From Streptococcus mitis B6 (GTDB lineage Bacteria > Bacillota > Bacilli > Lactobacillales > Streptococcaceae), in contig NC_013853.1 of the NCBI RefSeq assembly GCF_000027165.1, forward strand, positions 1,054,001 through 1,118,000: 64,000 nucleotides of DNA. The letters run 5' to 3'. Positions 41,415 to 50,549 of this stretch are shown here, piece by piece; within the stretch, counting starts at the first letter, position 1; each line of letters begins with the position of its first letter. The notes below the pieces were generated by a model. The model did not search any database, was not told the DNA's origin, and saw nothing but the letters and a program-made list of their open reading frames with translations. Made by a program: the position numbers and the translations under genes.

Positions 41415-42232
41415 AAGATTCCTCCTTGTGACATATCAGATTTATTACACATTCCCAATGGTTCACTCTTTAAAAATGGCACCACCAAATCAATCCACTC
41501 TTGAGGCAGGTAAGCTGATAAATAGCCGTGGTTATAGCCCTGTGCTTCATACAAAATTGTATTTGAATGTAGCTGATGAAATAATTTCGCTGATTCTTTC
41601 ACACAGTTCAATTCTTTTTCACCATAGATATACAGAACTTGAGCTTTGCTAGCAGAAATCATATCTTTCAGCTTGTAATGCCCCATATAGGTTTTGTAAA
41701 TGGTCACCAATGTTTTGACAGGCGTCCTTGGCAGATCCTCCAAATAATAAGCTTTTATTTCCTCTGGATAAGCCAGTTTAGGATAGAGTTTATTCATCAT
41801 GCTTAACTGAAGTTTGCAAGAGAATTTATTGAACATCAATTTACCAAATAGAGACACTAGAAAGATGCTGATTTTAGCTAACCTTGGTTGAGGAATACAG
41901 AGGCTTCCGTCTATAATGGCCTTCTCAGCAATTTCACTATCTAAAGATAAAAGCTCCATGGCAATTTGACCACCAAGTGAAACACCACCGATTGCAAACA
42001 ATTTCCCACTACAGTTTGCTTTGACATAGTCTAGAATTTCCAAAGCAGAATCTTCAGTTGAAACATAATCAAGTTGATATTCCTCGCCGTGGCCATTCAA
42101 AGTGGGTAGAATGACACGATACTCCTCTGACAAGATCCGTACTTGACGAAGATAATTCCACCAAGAACTGCCGCCACCGTGTATTAGTAAGATAGGAGGT
42201 AAATTCTTATCCCCAAATTCATGGAATTTCAT
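41408..42232 (-). CDS. Alpha/beta-fold hydrolase
   Basis: 274 residues. Oxyanion-hole turn LIHGGGSSWWNYLRQV, nucleophile elbow GGVSLGGQIAMELL (Ser within GVSLGG), and C-terminal His in GYNHGYLSAYLPQEW. It has a lid region in the middle. AAGGAG lies before ATG 42232, and the end overlaps the ADP-ribosylglycohydrolase gene. The specific ester or amide substrate is unknown. Confidence 0.85.
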   Translation of the reverse strand: MKFHEFGDKNLPPILLIHGGGSSWWNYLRQVRILSEEYRVILPTLNGHGEEYQLDYVSTEDSALEILDYVKANCSGKLFAIGGVSLGGQIAMELLSLDSEIAEKAIIDGSLCIPQPRLAKISIFLVSLFGKLMFNKFSCKLQLSMMNKLYPKLAYPEEIKAYYLEDLPRTPVKTLVTIYKTYMGHYKLKDMISASKAQVLYIYGEKELNCVKESAKLFHQLHSNTILYEAQGYNHGYLSAYLPQEWIDLVVPFLKSEPLGMCNKSDMSQGGILC

Positions 42233-42291
42233 ATTTAAACTCCTTACTGTAGGACTTTCATTAGCTACATCCTTGTTTAATCAGTTTGAAT

Positions 42292-42350
42292 AAGCAGTGA
42301 TACCGCCTCAACGTGTGGTGCTAGTATACTCCTATATTATAGAACGAAAG
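42292..42350. repeat. rlmD-3'-end-like boundary repeat, copy 1
   Basis: AAGCAGTGATACCGCCTCAA, then CGTGTGGTGCTAG, then CTATATTATAGAACGAAAG. On the minus strand the first part reads HVEAVSLLIQTD and a stop, like the rlmD C-terminus ([12 protein letters not shown]). The last part is shared with copies at 45934-45976 and 48472-48528. The rest of 42233-42499 is AT-rich without a gene. Confidence 0.7.
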
Positions 42351-42499
42351 GGATAGAGTTGATGTTTAAACTTAAACTTTAGAATGAAAATATTTTATAG
42401 TTACCATTTTTCAACTTTTTAGCTGATAATTATCACTTAATAAATTTACTTGTGAAATCACTTTACTCTTAACGCCCCAACTATCAAGTTATTCTTTTA

Positions 42500-42907
42500 T
42501 CAACTCTGGAATTTTTTGCTAATATCCCTCAAAGCAATGCCAACTGATTTTCTAACATATTCACTAGAATCTTCTTTTAATGTTGCGATTCGTTTAGTAG
42601 CTTCAGCTGGATTATCCTTGAAATATGGTCTACTAGTCCATATTCTCAAACCTTCTGTAACAGCTCTTCTAACATTTGGATTACTGTTTTGTAACCATTC
42701 GTCAATAACCGGAAGAGATTTTTCATAACCTGTTTGCTTACAAAATTCATCAAATGCTTTTGCTAATACTTCTTGAACTCTCCAATTGTCATCCTTTGAA
42801 ACCTCATCCCTCATGAAAATCAAAATTTCATATGATAACAATTTACTACACAGGATATAACAATTTTTTCAAATTCTTTAAAAATAATTTTTTTCTGATT
42901 TGTTCAT
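42500..42907 (-). pseudogene. HEAT-repeat (DNA alkylation repair-like) gene, truncated and frameshifted
   Basis: A full ribosome site (AGGAG) and ATG 42907 start MNKSEKNYF, then a stop. One more T in the run near 42875 would continue FKEFEKIVISCVVN, and another single base would join the 113-codon open frame 42841-42500 (SYEILIFMRDEVSKDDNWRV to ALRDISKKFQS). The latter has HEAT repeats (VRRAVTEGLRIW, VRKSVGIALRDI) of the AlkD-like family. The middle of a normal 220-residue protein is missing. Confidence 0.7.
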
Positions 42908-42912
42908 ATTTA

Positions 42913-44121
42913 TTACTCCTGAATTTTAAATTTAATGATTTTTCTATTTAATAATATCCAAATAGTTACGATAGCGTATATAATAGTTGAAATCAGGTAA
43001 ACAGCCTGTATACCAATCCGACTACTTAAATAGCTAAATATTGCCAAAGAGCCAGATGAAGTAATCGTTAATATTAATTGCCTTAGAGAAAAAATACGTC
43101 CTATCGAATAAGTAGGCGACTTCTCTTGTATTAATGATTGTTGCACCAAATCTCTAATTTGATACGGAATTCCAATGAAAAAGTTAATAACAAGAGCCAA
43201 GAAAGCTACTTTATTAAAAGCGTATATACCTGTAAAAATAGCAACCAAAAGTGATGAAAAAAAGATAACTTTTCCCCCAAACTGAGAAATATACTTAGAG
43301 TATCTAATGCTTATAATTCCTCCTACAATCGAACCTACAAAGTAAGCAGCTCCTTGAAATCCCCACCATTCCTCTGATAAGTTCAAAAAACTCGTCGTGA
43401 AAAATAATAGAAAAGTTTGCGTCCAAATCACATTAGCAATTGATTCACATGTATCCATAATGGTTATATTCCACAATTCAGTAATATGAAACAAATCATA
43501 CCATCCCTGCTTCAATCTCTCAAAATAAGAGAGTAAATTCGTTTGCACTCTATCTTTTGTATCTATTTTCTTCAAGAGCCACAAGGATATAGTAATCATC
43601 AAAATAATCACACAAAATGCCGCAAAAGGATTAAGGAATAGAACAAAAGGTATTCCAAATGTCCAAGTAGCAGTTTGAAATACTTGAATGACAGTATAGA
43701 AAATACCATTTAAACGAATTCTATCCTCTTTAATTATATCTGCAAGCAATACACCTTGCGCAGGAGAAATAGCACTATCTAATAAACTCAATAAAAATTT
43801 TGATATTAACACAAGGTATATATATCTATAAGTACATATGAGTAGTATAATAATAAAAACTTTTGCTATCAATGCTCCTAGCATAATCCACTTTGCTGAA
43901 ATTTTGTCAAAAATATTTGAAAGTAGAATACTTCCTAATATTCGTGAAATAGATCCAACAACTAGAATCATACTTGTATCAAATAGCGATTGACTCATTT
44001 GATATACAAAGAGAATTAAAACCATATCTAACAATATACCAGCAAGAATAATAAATACTTGGGCTGTTAGAAACTTTAAAAATGACTTACTAAGTTTATT
44101 ACTTTTTATTTCTGTTTTCAC
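42913..44121 (-). CDS. MFS drug-efflux-like transporter
   Basis: 402 residues, about 12 membrane helices, resembling the MFS group of macrolide-type and multidrug exporters (VLADIIKEDRIRLNGIFYTV in the loop after TM4, the AAYFVGSIVGGIISIRYSKY region in TM7). It uses a GTG start at 44121 with AAGGA six bases upstream. It overlaps the end of a small broken gene. Substrate not predictable. Confidence 0.82.
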   Translation of the reverse strand: MKTEIKSNKLSKSFLKFLTAQVFIILAGILLDMVLILFVYQMSQSLFDTSMILVVGSISRILGSILLSNIFDKISAKWIMLGALIAKVFIIILLICTYRYIYLVLISKFLLSLLDSAISPAQGVLLADIIKEDRIRLNGIFYTVIQVFQTATWTFGIPFVLFLNPFAAFCVIILMITISLWLLKKIDTKDRVQTNLLSYFERLKQGWYDLFHITELWNITIMDTCESIANVIWTQTFLLFFTTSFLNLSEEWWGFQGAAYFVGSIVGGIISIRYSKYISQFGGKVIFFSSLLVAIFTGIYAFNKVAFLALVINFFIGIPYQIRDLVQQSLIQEKSPTYSIGRIFSLRQLILTITSSGSLAIFSYLSSRIGIQAVYLISTIIYAIVTIWILLNRKIIKFKIQE

Positions 44122-44262
44122 AACTATCCTTTTTCAAATATTCATTTAATTTAGAAAAATACTTGAAGTAACTTTTCCTATCAACAGGAATAAAATGATT
44201 TTTCACTTAAAATCAGATGTTCATTAACTTCCGTTAAATAATGTATTCTTTTAGTCAACATT
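44099..44262 (-). pseudogene. Small frameshifted gene in front of the MFS gene
   Basis: ATG 44262 (GGAGA upstream) reads MLTKRIHYLTEVNEHLILSE, then KSFYSC and a stop. Removing one A from an A5 run continues NHFIPVDRKSYFKYFSKLNE to KKDSCENRNKK and a stop at 44099, about 54 residues, overlapping the MFS start. No family known. Confidence 0.5.
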
Positions 44263-44345
44263 ATCTTCTCCATTTTATTAAACTAGTGATAGAGGGCGTA
44301 CATTTATTCCCATTAACTTATTTTCTTTGGTAACAAAAACATCCC

Positions 44346-44487
44346 CACAGTGTTTATGGAAATAGAATCCATATCAAATAAGTTATCAAACCTAGAAAAA
44401 ATATGAGAGGTTACTTCCCCACTAAACGAGAAAAGTCTTTACCTACAAGGCTGTTCATTACTCATTTCGTCAATGCTTTAGTTTCGT
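44346..44487. repeat. Divergent intergenic repeat, copy 1
   Basis: Aligns with 51693-51838 over about 140 bases at roughly 65-70% identity, with a 20-base block (CAAATAAGTTATCAAACCTA against ...AATCTA) nearly identical. It carries no convincing ORF. It occupies most of the 44263-44511 gap. Confidence 0.5.
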
Positions 44488-44511
44488 AGATTCAGATTCG
44501 AATGATTAAAA

Positions 44512-45120
44512 CTAGTCAATTTTCTCTATGATATTTCCAAGTTTATCTAATACAAGACAGGAATGATCATTTAGTGAAATTATGGGAACATTAACGAGTT
44601 CTTCAGCTCTCTCCTTATTTGCTTTATCATTCCATGAATCATAATGGACACTAATTAAAAACTGACTAAAGACTCCTAATCCATTTTTTATCTTTATCTG
44701 ATGATCTGAATTATCATTAGGTGAAACATAGACTTTTTCTCCTAATAATAGGGCTCCTGCAGAAAATCCCATAACTTTCGCCCCTTTATTCAGCATACGA
44801 TCGATATAATTTTTGAACTGCTGATTTACGTAAGTAGCTAAATACTTTTCCGTATTTCCCCCACCGATGATGATTAGATCAGCATCTAAATAGCTATCAA
44901 AATCAATCTGCTCAGTGTCCAAAAGTAAGTAATCAGTGTTTAGATTAGAAAGATGGCTTCGGAAAACTTCCGTGTACTTTTTCATATACGGTTCCCAATT
45001 TTCTCGATAAACTGTAAAAATGACAATTCTTTCGATCTTCCTTGATGATACAATTTTATTAACAATCGTATGGTTCTTAATCGGCGGATTTCCACCCATC
45101 AAAAAAATTTGTTCGTCCAA
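44512..45120 (-). CDS. Peptidase E-like (S51 family) protein
   Basis: 202 residues. Start codon is TTG at 45120 with only a purine-rich leader. GGNPPIKNHTI at the N-terminus, LIIIGGGNTEKYLATY in the middle, and the nucleophile GFSAGALLLG (Ser) are those of class I glutamine amidotransferase-fold serine peptidases such as aspartyl dipeptidase. The later His (ISVHYDSWND) completes the site. It may act on dipeptides or a peptide toxin; not determinable. Confidence 0.82.
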   Translation of the reverse strand: MDEQIFLMGGNPPIKNHTIVNKIVSSRKIERIVIFTVYRENWEPYMKKYTEVFRSHLSNLNTDYLLLDTEQIDFDSYLDADLIIIGGGNTEKYLATYVNQQFKNYIDRMLNKGAKVMGFSAGALLLGEKVYVSPNDNSDHQIKIKNGLGVFSQFLISVHYDSWNDKANKERAEELVNVPIISLNDHSCLVLDKLGNIIEKID

Positions 45121-45167
45121 TCTTTCACACTTTCTAAAGATATATAAATTTTGACCACATTATGAAA

Positions 45168-45596
45168 TTATAATTTTTTCTTAAAATGAATAATTCTATT
45201 TGCCTCCTGAAATCCAATATTGAGATGAAATCTTATAGAATTCGTATTCGTTAAAGTACAGTCACTTGCAAATTCCTTACATCCTTTATTTTTCGCCCAT
45301 TCCTCACATTTTGTACAGAGATTTTTAGCAATATCCTTTAAACGATATTCCTCGTCGACAATAATCCCTTCTAAGAATCCAACAGGACTATATTTACAAC
45401 CTTCAACATAATCAAATCTGAGTGAACATAGTGCTAGACCTACAATTGTGTCATTTTCAACTTCAGTAAAGATTGCAGTATTTTTGCCATTCGTATATCT
45501 TTTTACTTCATCAATAGCTTCTTTATCGGTCAATTGGGGCCATAATTGTTTCATTAGTTTAGCCGTTTTTATAGAATCTTTTGTTATTCCATCCAT
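45168..45596 (-). CDS. GNAT acetyltransferase resembling aminoglycoside 6'-N-acetyltransferase
   Basis: 142 residues from ATG 45596 (GGAGGAG upstream). The C-terminal half closely follows AAC(6')-I enzymes: VGFLEGIIVDEEYRLKDIAK, CEEWAKNKGCKEFASDCTL, NSIRFHLNIGFQEANRIIHF, then KKKL. In motif A the usual R-x-x-G-x-A is R-L-K-D-I-A, with Asp replacing Gly, which may weaken acetyl-CoA binding. Aminoglycoside activity is suggested by similarity only. Confidence 0.75.
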   Translation of the reverse strand: MDGITKDSIKTAKLMKQLWPQLTDKEAIDEVKRYTNGKNTAIFTEVENDTIVGLALCSLRFDYVEGCKYSPVGFLEGIIVDEEYRLKDIAKNLCTKCEEWAKNKGCKEFASDCTLTNTNSIRFHLNIGFQEANRIIHFKKKL

Positions 45597-45835
45597 ATTG
45601 ATGCTCCTCCGCAAATTACAAGCAAATGTTTCGAATCATGCTGTTACTTTGTTACTCATTGATTAATACAAATACCATCCCCTTCTACTTTTCGCTGTCT
45701 CAAATCGGAAGAGCAGTGCCACGCACTCAGCGGTTCGGACTTACCGTATCATTTCGTCGGTTTCCCTCCTCATTCTACGAGTTCTATCGCATGGGAAATC
45801 ATATACTTCTACTTCGCTGATGCCTCATCTTGTAC

Positions 45836-45976
45836 AAGCAGTGATACCGCCTCAACGTGATGTGTCTGCGGGACTCAAAAGGTTCAGTGAACCTTTTGAG
45901 GATTAACTGCGTTTCACTAACAAACTTACACATTCAACATGTGGTGCTAGCAAACTTCTATATTATAGAACGAAAG
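45836..45976. repeat. Composite rlmD-3'-end-like boundary repeat, copy 2
   Basis: Two rlmD-like tails in series. 45836-45859 equals 42292-42315 (reads HHVEAVSLLVQ on minus). 45895-45941 is identical over 47 bases to 52599-52645, the true rlmD end ([12 protein letters not shown], stop). Then comes the common TGGTGCTAG ... CTATATTATAGAACGAAAG end. Sequence further left (about 45745-45790) resembles the region just past rlmD (52525-52570). The 45597-46025 gap has no gene. Confidence 0.8.
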
Positions 45977-46025
45977 TATGTAAAAGTGATTTTGGAATAA
46001 TACTATAGAACGGAACTATTAAAAT

Positions 46026-47195
46026 TTATTTAGTAAGGAAATCCCCTAACTCACTGACCAATCCTTGCTTTATAGAACAGAAATCAATACTCTGAACTTT
46101 CGTCGCACGTAATGTAATTTTTTCTGCAGTAGTATAAAAATCTAATTCATCTTGAGTGAAGAAATCTACTGCATCATAGCGACGTATAGGTATAAGTTTT
46201 TCATTATAATAAACCAGCATTTTAATCGGATTGACTCGCAATACCTCAGCCACCCCAGAATCCGCAGTTGCTAAATAATGGAGATAAATCACATCTGAGT
46301 TTTCAATACAATTGAATAAAGTACTTTGTTCCAATAGTCTTATATGAAAAATATCCCATGCTGTATTATGTATTTTATCAATTAAATTCTTAGCCCCTAG
46401 CTGCAACTTTTTAAATATTTCTTGAACAGCACTATCATTTTTCAAAAAAAGTATTAATAAAGTCATTTCCAATTCTAAAAATACGCATAAATCCTCAAAA
46501 CAATAGCGTTTAAACTCAGCGACTTTAGCTTTTGTAGAAAGATTTTTTGTATTTTTCAAAATGAATGCTTTCAATATATAGCAACACACTGCCTCATACT
46601 GTTGTATCACTTCATCATTGCTTAGGTAGTTTTCTGCATCTTCCCAGATTTCTTTCATCCAAATATATTTATCTGGTTTTAGAGTCTGAGGCACATTAGA
46701 TTGAAAAACTTCAAAATCAGTGCTATCAAAATAAACATAACTTTCAATCATTTTAGCTAATAATTCACGATTTAGTGGGGTGGTATATCTTTCCATTAAA
46801 GCAGTTGAAATATTATTTGTTAGACGCAACGATTTAATCTCGTGTAAAAACTTAATTAAATTCTCCTTATCAGGGACATTTCTCCCTCTATATAAATCAT
46901 GTATGTAGGTAAAAATGTTTAAGTCATAATTGATAATTCTGGCAATGGGTAAGAAATTATCCTTAGCACTCACAGTATTTTTATCAATAACCCAAACTTT
47001 TTGGTAATCTCCCAAACCAATCAGATTAAACTTTCCATAGCTAAATGATTTGCCTATATTACCAAAATTTGACTTTTCTTCATCAAATAGAAAAACTCTA
47101 CACTCATGAAGGTTCCATCTATTGAAAACTTCTATTTTCTGTATGGTCGTTTCACACTTAACTAGCTCCTGAATAAAAGGATATATTTCAAGCAT
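46026..47195 (-). CDS. Hypothetical 389-aa protein, second gene of a candidate abortive-infection pair
   Basis: No family recognised. Residues 1-100 are mixed (RWNLHECRVFLFDEEKSNFG, VWVIDKNTVSAKDNFLP), 100-290 mainly helical (FLELEMTLLILFLKN), and the end (YLHYLATADSGVAEVLRVNP, RRYDAVDFFTQDELDFYT) mixed. No signal peptide. It begins 23 bases after the HEPN-like gene stop, so they are one operon bounded by rlmD-type repeats. Confidence 0.6.
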   Translation of the reverse strand: MLEIYPFIQELVKCETTIQKIEVFNRWNLHECRVFLFDEEKSNFGNIGKSFSYGKFNLIGLGDYQKVWVIDKNTVSAKDNFLPIARIINYDLNIFTYIHDLYRGRNVPDKENLIKFLHEIKSLRLTNNISTALMERYTTPLNRELLAKMIESYVYFDSTDFEVFQSNVPQTLKPDKYIWMKEIWEDAENYLSNDEVIQQYEAVCCYILKAFILKNTKNLSTKAKVAEFKRYCFEDLCVFLELEMTLLILFLKNDSAVQEIFKKLQLGAKNLIDKIHNTAWDIFHIRLLEQSTLFNCIENSDVIYLHYLATADSGVAEVLRVNPIKMLVYYNEKLIPIRRYDAVDFFTQDELDFYTTAEKITLRATKVQSIDFCSIKQGLVSELGDFLTK

Positions 47196-47218
47196 AGGTG
47201 TTTAACCTCCCAAAATAC

Positions 47219-48289
47219 TTAGTTGTCTTGTTCATAACGAATAACTTCTTCCCAATAATCATACTCATCACAAATATACAACATTGCATTAAATAACTTC
47301 AAAAACTCTTGTTCTTCGATTTCTTTCTCCCACCGACCATGACTAATCATATGACGATTTGGTTCATCAAGTGTAAATCTATTAGTATCTTTGAAGAAAC
47401 TATACAGCCAGTGCATCAGTCCTACATCGCTAAACGACTTATCAATAAATATGCTATCAATTTCTTTAATCGCTCGGTGACCTACTGGTATTTTTTTCTC
47501 TAATGAAGTCATTTCTGAAATTCTATTTAGTGCACCATCAATTGCCAAACTTCCCAGAGTGTATGCTGCATAAAAGTTTCGATTAAAGTAGCAATCAACC
47601 ATTGATTTTACAAGAGGAGCTGAATAACACGGCGAATTTTGTAGGTCAATAATAAAATCCTCATTTTTTAGTTTATCCCTAAGCAGCTCTATCCATTCGT
47701 CCTCCAAGGTATTCCATTCCTCAGCAAGTAAACGTTGATAAACATTTCTATCACGAAAATAAATAACCCATCCATTTTCTGCCAGCAGTTGAACTCGAGA
47801 AATAATCTGCTCAATTTCTTCTTTTGTATAAATCGAAGGCAGTGATTTTAAAAGTTCATTGATGCCACTAAAAATCTTTGAATAATCAATTTGATAGCTA
47901 GCAATTAAATTTTTTGCAGAATCTGCAATGTTTTGAATTACTTGCAAGTGTGTACTTGATAACGTTTTATTGTACGACGCAACCACTTCTGACATGACAT
48001 TAATAGCGCTTTTTTCCACTTGAATTAATGAAGGCAGACTTACTAAAGGAGTCGTCAAATTAGCAAAATCTACTAATTTAGCTGAACTTAATACATTTGA
48101 AGTTGCAATTAATTCTGAAATAATGTTAGCATTTACAGTTGCTTGAAAGTTACTAAAGGTATCAGCCAAAACAGAAATAGATGTAGTATTTTGTCCCAAT
48201 TTTATCTTCTCAGAGACGTTTGTTGAGCTGTCTAAGGGAATTTTTTTAGAGTCTATTTCAACTTTCTTCACTTTAATACTATCAGTCAT
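47219..48289 (-). CDS. HEPN-like protein with RX4H motif, first gene of the pair
   Basis: 356 residues from ATG 48289 (GGGAGGAC upstream). The N-terminal 170 residues are long amphipathic helices with coiled-coil character. The C-terminal part is helical and ends with DEPNRHMISHGRWEKEIEEQ, where R-HMIS-H gives the RX4H pattern of HEPN ribonucleases, followed by a final helix FLKLFNAMLYICDEYDYW. NRHxxxHG-type endings are common in Abi-like proteins. Toxicity and RNase activity are inferences. There is no other gene in 48290-48652 except the repeat. Confidence 0.65.
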   Translation of the reverse strand: MTDSIKVKKVEIDSKKIPLDSSTNVSEKIKLGQNTTSISVLADTFSNFQATVNANIISELIATSNVLSSAKLVDFANLTTPLVSLPSLIQVEKSAINVMSEVVASYNKTLSSTHLQVIQNIADSAKNLIASYQIDYSKIFSGINELLKSLPSIYTKEEIEQIISRVQLLAENGWVIYFRDRNVYQRLLAEEWNTLEDEWIELLRDKLKNEDFIIDLQNSPCYSAPLVKSMVDCYFNRNFYAAYTLGSLAIDGALNRISEMTSLEKKIPVGHRAIKEIDSIFIDKSFSDVGLMHWLYSFFKDTNRFTLDEPNRHMISHGRWEKEIEEQEFLKLFNAMLYICDEYDYWEEVIRYEQDN

Positions 48290-48471
48290 TTCGTCCTCCC
48301 AAAACAGCTTATTCATATTGTTTATTATACCACTAAAACTACAAAAAGACCTTAACCATTAAGAAGTTCAACTCGAACAACCACTTTGATACTAATTTCT
48401 CCTGAACAATAAAAATTTTATTTTCATAAAATCTTACTATTTTGATTTATAGAAAGATTTTAGAATTTAAC

Positions 48472-48528
48472 AAGCAGTGATAGTGACTAAACATAGTGCC
48501 AGAAATCTTCTAAATTATAGAACGAAAG
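48472..48528. repeat. rlmD-3'-end-like boundary repeat, copy 3 (degenerate)
   Basis: CAAGCAGTGATAGTGACTAA, ACATAGTGCCAG, then CTAAATTATAGAACGAAAG. It aligns along its whole length with copy 1 but has drifted in the middle. It separates the HEPN pair from the RHH/ATP-grasp module. Confidence 0.65.
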
Positions 48529-48652
48529 TATATAATATACTGCCTTTTATTAAAGACCTATTTATAATAAATGTGTAAAATGATTTATTAATAGTTTAGT
48601 TAATCATTTACTCTAATAACACTTCGATTTTGTAAAAATCCTATTAACAAAG

Positions 48653-49936
48653 TTACCAGTAGTACCTTTTCTCACTTAGATATTGTTCTTTTTGTTCTCT
48701 AGAATTTTCATGATTTCTATTTCCTAATAATTCATCTGTTGAAGAAACTATTGGGTCTATCCAGTCAGCTTTGGATCTAATCCAATCAATTTCTTCTTTG
48801 CTAAGCTTCCCCTCTATCTCCAGTTTATCAGCCATCAATCTTAAATCATTTGCTGTTTGAAAATCTTCTAGCATATTCAGAAGAGACATTGTCCGCTTCT
48901 TCTCTTCTTCGATTCTATTTTGTAATTTTCGTTTTCGCTCTTGTTCTTCTTCATATAGTCTTTCACTCTCTTCACGTTCAAGTCGTAAGTTCTTAACTTT
49001 ATAATACTCTTGGTAAATTAAAACAATTATTTCTGGGATTGATTGTTCAATCGAGAATTCATTAGTATCTTTAATGTATTTACCATCTATTATCTTAAAT
49101 CGAAATTTTCCATTTGGTATATAGTCATACTTCTTTATTCTTGGTTTATAAGCATATCCATTAAACTTAACGCTATCACTGTACTCTGCTAGTTCTTTAG
49201 CTTCTTCTTTTGTTAATTCATGACTTACTTTGTCTGTTGATTCTATAACTTCAAAACGAACAATATCCTTATCAATTTGAATATCCCAATTTGGAGTTAC
49301 ATTATCACCGATTCTTTCAATAACAGTAACGAGTGTATCTAAAAAGCGATATAAACGTGGAAGAGAATTTAGTGAAATATTTTTTACAAATTTAGGTTCT
49401 TTTAAATCATTATATCTGTGTCTAGAATCAAAGTAAGGATAGGAAGCAGCTTTTTCCCTCTTATTCCACTCTGCGATTTTATCTCTTAGATTAGCTACAG
49501 ATTTATGTAATCTCTTATTTGGAGACTGGTTTAGGTTTGAAACGGCTTCGATAATAAGCTCTATTTTATCGTCCTCTAAAAATGATAATGAACTTCTTAT
49601 ACTAGTTGTATCAAGTTTAAAAATATCTTTATTTTTATCTTCCGAACTCACCTCTTTATGTTTAGCAGGTTTTATTCTATTATTCTTTAGACTTTTTCTA
49701 TCAATATTAACTTTATTTACGTCATTTTGTGGTAACGGAACAATAAGTTCACTTAAATCTTGTCCAGTATTCTTACGATACCAATAACTACCATTTGGAA
49801 TTGGGATTTCAAATTCTTTGCATTTCTTGAGTAAGTCTGAATAGCTTAAATCATATTTCAATGAAACTTGTTTTGCACTTATTTCCCAGATTTCTTCGTA
49901 GAGTTCTTCTCTAGAAAAGATCTTTATCATCTTCAT
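48653..49936 (-). CDS. Hypothetical 427-aa protein with N-terminal helix-turn-helix-like region
   Basis: The N-terminus IFSREELYEEIWEISAKQVS, then YDLSYSDLLKKCKEFEIPIP and NGSYWYRKNTGQ, matches a widespread uncharacterised family whose start looks like a winged or LuxR-like DNA-binding region. The middle is beta-rich, and 320-360 is a charged coiled coil (YEEEQERKRKLQNRIEEEKK). No catalytic motif seen. AAAGGTG precedes ATG 49936. It could be a regulator or nucleic-acid-binding defence component. Confidence 0.6.
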   Translation of the reverse strand: MKMIKIFSREELYEEIWEISAKQVSLKYDLSYSDLLKKCKEFEIPIPNGSYWYRKNTGQDLSELIVPLPQNDVNKVNIDRKSLKNNRIKPAKHKEVSSEDKNKDIFKLDTTSIRSSLSFLEDDKIELIIEAVSNLNQSPNKRLHKSVANLRDKIAEWNKREKAASYPYFDSRHRYNDLKEPKFVKNISLNSLPRLYRFLDTLVTVIERIGDNVTPNWDIQIDKDIVRFEVIESTDKVSHELTKEEAKELAEYSDSVKFNGYAYKPRIKKYDYIPNGKFRFKIIDGKYIKDTNEFSIEQSIPEIIVLIYQEYYKVKNLRLEREESERLYEEEQERKRKLQNRIEEEKKRTMSLLNMLEDFQTANDLRLMADKLEIEGKLSKEEIDWIRSKADWIDPIVSSTDELLGNRNHENSREQKEQYLSEKRYYW

Positions 49937-50011
49937 TTAAAACACCTTTACCCTTATATTTTACATCACCGTTTTTATATTTACCAAGCGAAAACGCAAA
50001 TTCAAAAACTT

Positions 50012-50356
50012 CTAATTATTCACTTCTGCATTTTCGCTTAATATAAAAAGTAAATCTTGTTTTAAACCGTTAAATTCCTCTATAATTTTATCTAAACTAG
50101 CTTCAATATTTTCAACACGGATCTCTGATAGCTTACCGTGATTGTATGAAATCATTCTTTCAGCAATAATATGATATGACCAACTCTCAGTGAAACGTCT
50201 GTCTCTTTCTTCGTTATGAATAGCAAAACCAATTGGAAGTAGATTATTTCTAAGACCTATAGCAACTGCTTGTGAACTAATACCTAAATAATCACCTGCA
50301 ATTTTTAATGTGATTTTATTTAATTTTCTAATATCTTCGTCGGTATATTTCGGCAT
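50012..50356 (-). CDS. Small HTH protein, excisionase-like
   Basis: 114 residues from ATG 50356 (AAAGGAG upstream; frame open to 50383). MPKYTDEDIRKLNKITLKIA, GDYLGISSQAVAIGLRNNLL and PIGFAI form a MerR/excisionase-type helix-turn-helix. The rest is helical. No integrase is present in the window. It may be a leftover excisionase of the element that created the rlmD-end repeats. Confidence 0.6.
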   Translation of the reverse strand: MPKYTDEDIRKLNKITLKIAGDYLGISSQAVAIGLRNNLLPIGFAIHNEERDRRFTESWSYHIIAERMISYNHGKLSEIRVENIEASLDKIIEEFNGLKQDLLFILSENAEVNN

Positions 50357-50549
50357 GTCAGTACTCCTTTTTTTATAATTCAAGTTGATGATTTAATAAT
50401 CATGTCAATTGTTTTCATACTTTCTACTTTCTAAACAATTTTCAAATATATAGCGTTTTCATTATTTTCTTATCCTATTATATCATTATTCAAAATAAAA
50501 AACTGCAACTTACTAGTTGCAGTCAAACACAGATTTATTTCTATTCCTT

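Noticed and set aside
45626..45820. 64-codon plus-strand ORF between the AAC-like gene and the repeats
   Set aside because: No ribosome site, and the DNA is accounted for as sequence related to the region next to rlmD.
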